From Paramacrobiotus richtersi (Eukaryota > Tardigrada > Eutardigrada > Parachela > Macrobiotidae), in contig JAQGAU010000825.1 of NCBI GenBank assembly GCA_034698045.1, forward strand, positions 1-23,457: DNA of 23,457 nt. The letters are read 5' to 3'. Below, one piece after another: positions 1-9,500 of this stretch. The notes below the pieces were generated by a model, which ran no database searches, was not told the DNA's origin, and worked only from the letters and a program-made list of their open reading frames with translations. How positions within the stretch are numbered: the first letter of the stretch is position 1; each line of letters starts with the position of its first letter. Made by a program: the position numbers and the translations under genes.

Positions 1-944
1 GCTTGAAACTGAATTTCTGGCGAATTTTCTAACTCTGAAATTGCCTCCGAGACCGCTCGGATTCGGTGAGTGTTAAAGTACCATAATTTGATTCTGATTA
101 CCAAATGACTAGCAAAACTGGACTTCGAGCCCCTTTGACTGCATCATGCAGCCGACTGAACTTCCGCCTACCGTAGACTCAACTGTAATGCCGTTTTTCC
201 TCGTTTGTTCAAATTAATGTATCCGTAGAATTTGTTAGCATTTACTAGAAGTATTGAACTTTCAGGTTGTGTTTCAGGCCAGCTAAGCAGCTGTACATGT
301 AGTTATCTTCGTGATCGATATGCCTGATTTCCAACCGATAATGATATATGTAGTACAGCTCGCGATCACTTGTAATCGCGAGCAGTATACGGTACTGCCA
401 CTAAGCTGCACCATACGAAGCAGTTGTCATGTCAGTTTCATTAATTATAGGTTGCTTTTACTCGTGGCAAAGCTGTGAGTGTAGTTGTTGTAAGTTTCTT
501 CATTCGAAGGCATCATCGCCAACCGAAAGGTGCTATGCGCTGCAGAAACTGAGTTGCTCGAGAGTCCAGGATTTAATTAAAGGGGTTTCTGTTCTCCCAA
601 GTTCGACGACCATCAGCTTGTAAACTCCTACTGTCCAGAGTATCACTAATCCTGACTTGGGATTCAGAATCAGGTCTCTTGCGCTTTCTTATGTAGTGTT
701 TCACATCGCTGGCGATCTCCGACATTTCAGGTTTTAAATGAACTTCTAAGTTCTGCCCTAGCTGCTATTATTAAAACAATATGCAAGAATAAAAATAATA
801 TGCAAGAATCTTACAAATTGTAGGCTGGAAAAGTACGAGCCTAGGCGGCGAGGCCGACACTCGACGTTTACTACTACGGTACCCAGAATATGTTTTTTGA
901 CTGATGAAGACGATTTATCGTAGATGGGACACTATATCTTACGG
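1..944. other. 5' flank of gene 1; no firm gene
   Basis: No convincing gene is visible here. The first 64 bases are open in frame 2 and end at a good donor-like GTGAGT (about 65-70). An acceptor-like TTTCAG near 265 could join it in phase to a short stretch ending at a stop near 322, so the tail of an upstream plus-strand gene is possible but weak. A perfect 9-bp hairpin sits at 358-383. The last ~100 bases (841-944) resemble the stretch just upstream of gene 2 (about 4741-4834), which suggests that flanking DNA was copied together with the leader exon. The 64-codon reading frame at 429-623 resembles nothing I know and is probably chance. Confidence 0.4.
358..383. repeat. Perfect 9-bp inverted repeat (hairpin)
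   Basis: GCTCGCGAT at 358-366 and its exact reverse complement ATCGCGAGC at 375-383 flank an 8-base loop. It lies about 560 bases upstream of the gene 1 leader exon in otherwise featureless DNA. It could fold in RNA or bind a dimeric protein, or be chance; no function can be assigned. Confidence 0.6.
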
Positions 945-3347
945 ATGCTGCCCCAAAGACAGCGAATTTCTGATTGTGGATGGATCACTTTTCTCGTGCT
1001 GATATCTCTATTCCATGGTATAAATTAATTACCCAAAATAAACTTGATGCAAGTTTGACAGGTGTATGTGTTGTATGCATGTTCATGTAGTCTAGTGATG
1101 CTGTCTCGAACACTACTGTGATGCTGTAGCTCAACAGAAGCCAGTGTGCGCTAGTGTTGCACGTTCACCCGTGATCCTAGCCAACGAAACCACCGAACAT
1201 GTTGTGGTGTTCGAGACCCAGGACGTTAACCTCAAATGCACCGCCAGCGGATACCCAGTGCCCCAGATCACCTGGGTTAGAGAGGACAATATGTATATCA
1301 TCCCCAGGGGCGAAGAGAAAGGTAAAACAGATGGTAAGGTCAGACTTGTCCCAATCGCAGAAAGTCACAAAATATGCATATACTAATTGTATCGATAAAC
1401 AATGTATTTATTATATTCCGTAAATGCAAATTCCATATGTATTTAACATGAATTATTTTATTAATGCGCGAACAGCAAGAAATCGCAATAAACCACAAAA
1501 ATAAATTAAAACTAACTGAAAACACTAGAACAGCAATAAGAAGCAATACGGATTAAAAAAACGCGTAGCAATGCCGAAAAGGTACATATGTCAGGGAAGC
1601 GAATTATCCAGTACAACACATCAAATAAATGGCACAGAAAAACAAAACTTAAAAGATGATAGCTTTATAAACCTTCATAACATACTCGAACCATTTTGAA
1701 AAAATTAAATAATCATTTCAACACGGTCTTTTTAGCTCTTTCATACAATGAGTCGGTATTACATCTGGAGAACGTAAACCGGTCAGGTAACTTTCCGTCC
1801 TTAACCCGAAACACTTCTCTTCGAATATCTGCTACCAGAATTATTATTCAAGTGTAGACATGGCAACATACGTTTGTATGGCATCCAACGGAATTCCGCC
1901 TGACGCTCTTCAGCGGATCACGGTCAAAGTCGAATGTAGGTAACGTTACATGCACTACCGATTCTTCTAATAATCTGAAGGATCATGCAGACGCTCATAA
2001 ATGTGTCTGTTTCGAGGTGCAGTTCCGCCAGCGATCTGGGTGAAGACGAAGTATGTTGTTGCTGGTCTCGGCAGCAATGCTACACTGGAGGTACATTGTT
2101 TAACTGCAACGGTGTAAACCAATGATTTTATCAAAACTGTTGTTTTGTCTACAGTGTGAAGCCGCAGCGTATCCTCAGGTAACATGACTATCAAGACAAA
2201 GACATAGTCACTATGGTAATCAGTAAAACTGTATGTGTGGGCCAGTGTGGCAACAAACATTCGTTCATTGAGTAAATTTCGCGGGCTGTTTCTAACAAAA
2301 CACAGAGCGACTGGGACATGTTTTGTTGTTCATAATGCTGTTCAAAAACTAGGCGGTGCATTCCTGGTTCCGAGACAGTCAAATCATGGTGACAACTGAT
2401 AAGTACGACATCCGCAGCGAGCCGGCTCGGGGGCCGTACAGCACTCATATGCGACTGGCCATCCGCAATGTCGACGGCAACGATTTCGGCGATTACACAT
2501 GCAGAGGTACATGAAATACTACATAACATCAGTGTCATAATTTCATTACGACGGCTACTTATAACGTTTTAACGGTGCTTATATTTTAAGGTAAAAAAAA
2601 TTACAAACAAATTGTAATTCGATTGTTGACGTTTCTTATAAGTCGACGAATCATACTCGGAAAGACTATGCTGATTGTTTGTGTGTTGCAGCGACAAACA
2701 TCCACGGGAGCATGGATCGAGCCGTCAAACTATATGGTGAGACGTGAGAAGGAAATGTGTATAAACTGATAACCGCTACGTACTGCACAAGAACCTGACG
2801 TTGCGCGCACAAGCGGTTTGATGAAAGCTCTATATTGATGTTTTCGTCATTTGAAATAACAAGGCAGTTAGGTGTAGCGTTTGCAAAGGCTTTGGTTTTG
2901 CTGGTACTTATGACATGGGCATATAGAATCGCTTTAAGGCTTGCGAGCTGGGTCATGATCCATCTCGTTTCTGGCGTTACGCCGTTTGCTGTCATGCCAC
3001 GGCGGGTAATACGAAACCTGGGTCTGGGACTGGACGTATAAGAACATCGTGCAGGGTGATTCGTGCTAAAAGGTCGTAAGGGCTAATTGCAACGAAATCA
3101 TGCTATCGTTCAGCAGCTTGTTATTTACCATTAAGTTATAGTGTTTCTTCAAAGTTTGCATTCGGTCCAAACAGCCTTTTATTTAGCATTTTTTAAGGCC
3201 ACACTGTTAGCTTGTAGATTAAACCATAAACTGCCGTCTCTTTCAGAGGTTGAGCAACCCCCCGCTACTACACACAGACTATCATCTGGGACAGCTGGAG
3301 GAAGGGCACCGGAACTCACCGTAGTTTCTCTGAATATCACAGGCTGA
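945..3347 (+). CDS. Lachesin/DIP-like secreted protein with two Ig domains (9 exons)
   Basis: Proposed exons: 945-1017, 1145-1321, 1736-1786, 1858-1935, 2023-2090, 2155-2178, 2353-2506, 2692-2736, 3247-3347. All introns are GT-AG, the phases agree at every joint, and the sum is 771 nt (256 aa). Residues 1-24 are a signal peptide with hydrophobic core ITFLVLISLF. Ig domain A (about 33-126) has Cys56, Trp68 and Cys107. Ig domain B (about 127-223) has Cys150, Trp162 and Cys207. The motifs TASGYP, MASNGIPP at the end of domain A, FPPAIWV opening domain B and YTCRATNIHGS at its close are those of lachesin/DIP/IgLON Ig2 and Ig3, neuronal cell-surface adhesion proteins. The family's first Ig domain is absent: only 127 nt separate leader and Ig A. 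The C-terminal tail is Ser/Thr/Pro-rich with no hydrophobic segment, so a secreted product rather than a GPI-anchored one is inferred. An upstream ATG at 924 is in frame. The acceptor at 1145 is the least certain boundary; 1138 and 1141 are alternatives with poorer phase. Confidence 0.8.
2155..2178 (+). other. 24-nt microexon of gene 1
   Basis: This exon codes only CEAAAYPQ, the first Cys of Ig domain B plus the following strand. It lies between TCTACAG and GTAACA, phase 0 on both sides. Leaving it out would keep frame but remove Cys150 and so the domain's disulfide. Family resemblance (TLEC followed by an AYP motif in lachesins) supports inclusion. Confidence 0.75.
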
Positions 3348-4834
3348 GGTAGATTTCAGTATACTTCAATCATATTGTTAATATCTAATACAGAGTATAT
3401 AGAAACTCAGTATAATGAGGAATACATTATATAGAACACTTACAAAATAAAGAAATGCGGAGTGTGTTTACCAAGCAATGCAGTTGTTGTTGTTGTGGCT
3501 CACGTCAGCAGATTGTAACTTTGAAAAAAATAAACGTATTTTCTATCAAGCCGGACACATTTTGAGAGCGGAAGTGCTCGTTCCTTTGCAGTACGCAAGT
3601 GAAATCCGGTCCCGCTACTGGACTACAGTCTGCACGGCTAACCCGCAAGTGCTGAACGCCACCATTCCAAAAGCGTGATACCGCCATGATCACCTGTTCA
3701 TATCAACGTGCTGCATATGTTGAATTGCTGATGGCATCATGATAAGAATCAGCCTCTGATTATTTTGTTTTGGTCAAAGGTGACTAAATTTACTTATTTG
3801 TCCAATGGGTAACTTGAAGAAAATAGAACCGTGCAGCTGTCTGTTACTGTGACATTCTGGTCTGGCTGCAAAACTGACCGCTTCAGTTCCGAAGACGAAG
3901 AACCTGGATACGATCACAAAAAGGACCGTTGTGCGCAAAAACGCCATAGATACGAAAACTGCAACAAGTAGTACCAACAACGGACATTTCGGTCGAATTT
4001 GTGTACATGTGCGTCCAGAGGAAACTCAAAGGGGAGTGGCGGGCGTGGAGCATTCTTGTGCATTCACCAGTCGCGCCGGAGCGGTCATCACTGACGCGGG
4101 TGAACTATTCTTCCATCGTTCGATGGACGTGTTTTTGGCGAGGATGAAAGCAAATTTTTGCGCCTTTTTGTGAACAATATTAGCGATTCTCTGGCGTGTA
4201 CAACGACATATAAATGACCCCCTCCCCATTTGGCCGGACATCGAGCCGGCTCTGAATGCAGCAGATGAAGGCATTATGGCTTCTAAAGTAGTGTAATGAT
4301 CTTTCGCTTTTTGGATGATTTATTGCCAGGTGCGGTGCGATTTATTCAGACCTGCAGTATCACTTCCAGGTTATATGGCTGAGTTGCTGCCTGCTAATCA
4401 ACTGCAGCTGTTTTGGTGATCGTTAATCTTGAGTTCCTGACGATTGTGATCTTGAGCTATTGATCGTGTTATCGTTATAGCACTGCACCGATAAAAATTT
4501 GCAATCATGCGCACGCTTTCGATTCCATCAGATTGTTTGTAGAGACGGAAGGAGAAGTGAGTTAATAATAATATCGGATGAGCGAAAAATTATGATTCAC
4601 TCTCAGTTTCTACTATCTTACCATCCTACCTGACTCTAGTACCAGATCTTACCGGTAATCCTTTGTAAAAGTAAAACGGGAAATCCTGGTTTGCCAAATT
4701 CGAAGGCAGACCTACTTTAGCGAACAGACAGAAACTGTTACCCATATCGGCGCGTTCGGCGGCGTACTGCGGTGATCGGGACACGTTCTACTAACTAGAG
4801 AAGATATTTTGGATGGGATACCTCTGGATTAAGG
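3348..4834. other. Spacer between genes 1 and 2; no firm gene
   Basis: This should hold the 3' UTR of gene 1 and the promoter of gene 2. No Ig-like exon was found. A 52-codon plus-strand open stretch ends at a stop near 3970, with an acidic then basic, Cys-containing end (for example DEEPGYDHKKDR). It looks more coding-like than its surroundings but has no clear splice sites or start and no recognisable family. Open frames at 3478-3678 (plus), 3931-4173 (plus) and 4026-4274 (minus) overlap or lack motifs and were not called. Confidence 0.4.
3446..3451 (+). promoter_or_regulatory. Candidate polyadenylation signal AATAAA for gene 1
   Basis: A canonical AATAAA begins 98 bases after the gene 1 stop codon in an AT-rich 3' flank. 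The position suits a 3' UTR, but the hexamer is common in such sequence and no cleavage site can be seen. Confidence 0.4.
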
Positions 4835-6115
4835 ATGCTCGCACGAAGGCAGGACACTTTGAATTGTGGATGGATTGTTTTTCTCGTTACCGTATCGCAG
4901 TGTTATGGTATTTCCCTGAGCCCAGCTCGAAGCCGCTCGCTAGTAATTAAGAGACAGCTGCTATTGTTTCTATATCTATATTATGTGTTTCTACATGCCA
5001 TTAGATATAGGTAGAGTAAACAATGCGATTGTTCTCTTAACTACTAGCGAGCGACTTCGCCCAGCTCGTAAATCTGGCATAGGTGAATAGTTGAAACCTG
5101 CATACAAACTCCCAGTAATCGAGGAAATAATAAGTAAAAAAAGTTACAAAAAATGTAGTAAAGTACTAAGAGCATTAAGTTTATTAGCACATCAAATGCA
5201 GGCGTTTTTTCTTTCCAGATGTTACACACACCGCCGCTGCTACTAAAAGACCATTATTTGGATCGACTGGAGGACGAAGAGCGACAATCACGCGGTTTCC
5301 TCAGGACATTATGGGTAGAAATATCAGTTTACATCGATTATAAACTGTTATATCAAAAGATAGTTGCTAAAACGCTTTCTGCGCCTCACAGCAGCACACA
5401 TGGCACACCTTTTCGGCGCATGTATCCATACGCCACCTGACGCATAACACACATAAATCTCGTGTTTACAGTACCGGCCCACTTAAACGTTACTTTCGTG
5501 TGTCATACCAGTGGAGATCCAAAACCGGTAATTTCCTGGGTCCGACCAGAAGGGAAGTCAGTCAACCAAGATACGAGATTTACCATCCAGGAGGACGGTG
5601 GATTACGCATCGAACGTGTGGACTCGGCGGATGAAGGCGGCTATGTGTGCCAAGCAGAAAATCTTCACGGATCCTCGACAGCCACTGCCCGTTTGACAGT
5701 CCACGCACGTCCCACTGTTTTTGTCACGCCAACGAATCAGACGGTGTCGGTCCACTCACGTGTCAGCATGGACTGTGCGACTACAGGCAAGGCCGATATG
5801 CGGTATATGAAGTACTGTACAATGTATTAATTCGAGTTATCAGTGTTTTTGCTTGCTCTAACCACAGGTAGTCCCGCGCCGGCTGTATTCTGGTCCAAAG
5901 AGGACAGTGACATGCTTATGTACCCTGGACTTGCCCACGGACGATATATAGTGGACCCAAATGGAACACTGAGTATCGAAAGAGCATCCGAGGATGATAC
6001 GGGTTATTACATCTGTTCCGCCCTTTCCGCGGCGGGTTCGGCAACATCACGAACTCAACTACAAATTACTCTTGCACCGGCAGCGATCCTTGTTCACAAC
6101 CCAACCAAACACTAG
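4835..6115 (+). CDS. Roundabout-like secreted protein with two Ig domains (4 exons)
   Basis: Proposed exons: 4835-4907, 5219-5314, 5472-5786, 5868-6115, phase 1 at every joint, 732 nt in total (243 aa). Residues 1-24 are a signal peptide (core WIVFLVTV). Residues 25-48 form a basic linker. Ig domain 1 (about 49-133) has Cys67, Trp79, Cys116 and the motif DEGGYVCQAEN. Ig domain 2 (about 136-228) has Cys158, Trp170, Cys211 and DDTGYYICSA. The signatures GSPAPAVFWSKE, then MYPG..HGRY.VDPNGTLSI, match Robo Ig4, and the first domain fits Robo Ig3. Robo normally has five Ig domains, fibronectin domains, a membrane span and a cytoplasmic tail. Here the frame stops just where Ig5 should begin, and no further exons are seen before the opposing gene 3. 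A secreted fragment-like protein or a broken relic are both possible. The leader exon is paralogous to that of gene 1. The third intron uses a GC donor. Confidence 0.75.
4928..5059. mobile_element. MITE-like foldback element with target-site duplication
   Basis: Terminal inverted repeats of 27 bp (4928-4954 and 5033-5059) match with only two mismatches; the outer end reads CGAAG(C/T)CGCTCGCTAGTA. Weaker pairing continues inward for about 30 bases. The element is flanked by a direct repeat GCCCAGCT (left copy 4920-4927); the right copy is 5060-5066, with the first base shared with the element end. This is consistent with an 8-bp target duplication as in hAT-type elements, although 7-10 bp are possible because the end bases are ambiguous. 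There is no coding capacity. It sits in intron 1 of gene 2, starting about 20 bases after the leader-exon donor. Confidence 0.7.
5787..5867 (+). other. GC-AG intron in gene 2
   Basis: The joint between CATTG and SPAPAVFW in the second Ig domain requires splicing from ACAG|GCAAGG to ACCACAG|GT. No GT donor nearby keeps both frame and the Ig motif. The flanking bases match the strong consensus typical of GC-AG introns (AG|GCAAG). Reading through instead reaches an in-frame stop at 5828-5830. Confidence 0.65.
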
Positions 6116-6540
6116 CCGTTAAATGTGTTTGTTACCAAAACTGCTGCTTTGATCCATAACTATAACTAACATCCGTAACTAGACGGTACAACAGACGCTG
6201 TTATGTATGATCCTGAACTGGAAAAGTTAGCAACCTATACGTATCCTGCATATGCTTACATCTGACGGCACTGGAAATAACAGCAATATAGTACGGCACT
6301 TATAGTACGTAGTCAAAAACAGGAACAAAGCGGTAGAACAATATTGCGATAACGTTGGCGATCCGGGTATGGAAATACCGTTGAATCTAAGTTATGAAAC
6401 AGAATTTAAAGAACACCCAAACTAAACAGTAATACTGAATTATTATATTAACAGAATTAGAAGGCTGCAGTTTCAGACATTCTTAAACAAAAGATATTTA
6501 TACCTCAGTTCATCTGTGCATGTAAAAGTAACAAAACGTG
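6116..6540. other. Spacer between convergent genes 2 and 3
   Basis: This 425-bp AT-rich stretch should carry both 3' UTRs. I see no coding sequence and no canonical AATAAA on either strand in the expected place. The frame after the gene 2 stop does not resume recognisable Robo Ig5 sequence. Confidence 0.5.
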
Positions 6541-9500
6541 TCACTGATATCGGAATCTCACGGCAGTATAATCCCTATTCCCAGGAGGCTCCGGAATGGA
6601 CTCGTATGACCGATTCGGATAAGCCAGCCATCCAGTTGGAGTGACAAAGCCCGGCAGATGATCATTCACCACCTACGCATATTCCTCACTTACCATCAGA
6701 CAAATGAGCAGATTCGGATATCTCACCTGTGAACTGCCTGTGTGCATTTCATAATCATCAGCGGTGAAGTCTGGAAGATTCGCCGGCTTCTGGACAAAAA
6801 ATAAAGCCCATGTAACGGATACAAATATTCCACAGCAGTAGGAAGTTCAAACGCAAACTCACAAAAACTTACCGGAGGACGAGGGGGTTGCGGTAAATGC
6901 GGAGGGAGAGGTTGTTTGAAAACACCAGGGGGTGGAGGCGGTCCGGTGGGATGAACTGGTTGCAGGAATTCCGTCGCCATCAGTTCTACACCGTCCTGCA
7001 AAGCAAGTTAATTAACCCTTGCGCTTGTTACTAATTTTTATCCAAGTGTAATCCATTCACAGAAAAAGGAACAGAACCACCGAAAGGGTAATTTTTGTCG
7101 ATGCTTACTAGGTCCATACTCTCATCGGAAAGCTGAATGGTGCTATTGTTCCAATGGCGAACCGCTTCCTCCCACTGCTCAGCATGAACCCTGGGAAGCT
7201 GAACGTTACCGTGGTTCCAATGATGATTCGCTTCCCCCCACTGTCCCGCGGCAGCACCGCCCGCTGTACCATTCTGACGGTTTTGTGAAGCTCGTAATCG
7301 CGACTCTGTATGTATCGGTTCCAAGAGTCTTGGTTTCTTTACAAATCTTGTCGCTGTCTTGTCTAAATCCCGTCGCAACCGGGCGTCATCAAACGTAATC
7401 TTTGGTGTACGTGTCACCGGCTCGGGAACATTTGGATGCGACGGTTTGGGAACAATGGCAGATGGAAAAGGCGGGACTAGGTGCGATTTCGCAGTGCCAC
7501 CATGGTCGTTTGCATGGTGATACCGGGAGTCAGATCTGCCTGGTGGATTGTCAAACTGTCCAGCTTGCCTGGAATGTCGCTCTTCGGCTGCCTGGATAAC
7601 CTCCTCCAAGGTTTTGTTGGACTTTTTCAGAATCCTCATAGCTAGCCATCTCCGGTATTCATTGCTGGAAAGCAAACAAGTCAGATTCGCACATTCAAAA
7701 ATCTCTTTTTTAGCTAATCAAATCTGTTTTCAACACACTCGTACTTACAAACGGAAGAGATCATCGCACGCTTTCAGGTAGAACTCAAATCCCTCAGCTG
7801 GTAACAAACTCCCGTAGCACGTGTGCGATATAAATGACAGAACAGCGAAGGAGAAAATTCGGTGAGCAGCTGGGTTCCAGTGGGTTCCGTCCTAATAATA
7901 CACGTAACAAGCGCATCAGAAGCAGGATAATATTATTTTGTCAGCATAAGCATAGAACTTACGTGCTCCATCCAAGGAGAAAGATCCAGATTCCTTACCA
8001 AAGTGTACAAATCCAGATATACGATGTAATGCCCCTTTTCTGCATTTTTCTTGACCACATCGGCACATACTTCGTTGGCTTTCTGTATGTCTTTCCTATA
8101 CAGCGCAAACAACAGGTACTGAACTATTCTTCTATCGCGCAAAAATGTTTCGTTGCAACTTTCTGCAACATTACTGGAATGAATAGAAAGAAACAAGCTT
8201 TTCTCTATCGCAGTTACTTGTTTGCATTATCAATCAAACTACAGTTCACTTCAATAGCTTCTTTAGTTTACATCGTATACAGTCTCATAACTACAGCCAT
8301 TACCGTACCCAACCTCCTAATCAAACTCCTTACCATAAACGGGTTTTCAGTCCAGAATTGTGCTCATCCAGCAGAAAAGCGCCCGAACAGTTTGTGGACA
8401 CAGGGAGCGTGGACATGATGACAAGAAGAGTCTTGTTGTTGCTCAGCTTCTTGAACCGATCGACAAACTCCTCGACGCTATCCCGATATCGGCTGAGCAT
8501 TTCCTCCTGGGTCCGATAACTTCCATATCTGTAAAACAAACGCAGGTTTCACTCAATCTCCATAAGCACCGGAGTTTTTCAATATTTGGCTCACAAAAAC
8601 ATGTACAACGCTTTACTCACCGTGACAAATCCCACAGGCAAGAATTAGCAAAAACAACATCCGGGTATCCAAACTTCTGTCCGGGATCGAAAAATTCGGA
8701 TTCTAGCGTGCGGCGAAGATTTTCGTTCCAAAATCTCGTTACGAAACAAAACTACAACAGCGAAAGATGAAGTACTATCGATTGTGACTCATGATAACTA
8801 CGTATACCGAAATCATCCCACGACAATCGTAATATCTCGGTACGAAATTGCGCACTTCCTCGTACTCAATTCCGTTGACTGGTTCGCGGTTGAAGAGTTT
8901 GTGTCCGTAGAAGAGCTGGTCGTGCTCAAAGGAGATTTCACCTTTCCGCGCCAGGTCGTACGGATACACCAATGAAGTCGCGTTATTGACCATGTGAACG
9001 AGATCCCTGTACATTGCTCGTACAACTGCAAAGAAATTCCGGTACATACGAACGACAGTTTTCAAAAGAGTACGAGAAGTCAAAACAACATATTGCGGAT
9101 GACATTTCGAAACCCGGTTAGAGCCAAAGTTCAGAAACGCCCGCGAGAACATTCGTGGGACGTGGGGGCTAGCCCAAACGCGGTTACGAGTCTCGTACCG
9201 CGGCGATTACATAATTGGAAACTAGAAGAAGCCGGTGAGGGGCATGAATCAACTGAGTGTGATGGTGACTCGTGATCCAGTACAATGGGATTCACTTCAG
9301 TGGGGATCTCGAGTGTCGAAACGTTAAGGTGAGTGGTGAGGAATAGTGACAAACATAAAAGTTAGAGTTTACTGAAAACTGTTACCAGAACTGCAGGACG
9401 ACTGCTAACCGCTAGTGACAGTAGGTGTATAAATGGGGTCAGCACAGATTTTAGCGACCGGAGCAGACAGACTGCTGAAATGATAAAAAATGCCACATTC

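Noticed and set aside
2191..2538. 115-codon minus-strand frame opposite gene 1 exon 7
   Set aside because: The plus strand carries the lachesin-type Ig domain with correct splice sites; the minus frame has no family features.
3931..4274. Overlapping plus (3931-4173) and minus (4026-4274) frames in the gene 1-gene 2 spacer
   Set aside because: Opposite strands of the same stretch, with no motif, start context or splice partner.
7834..8418. 194-codon plus-strand frame
   Set aside because: Runs across introns and antisense exons 5-7 of the PCED1-like gene, whose minus-strand exons have matching splice phases and family motifs.
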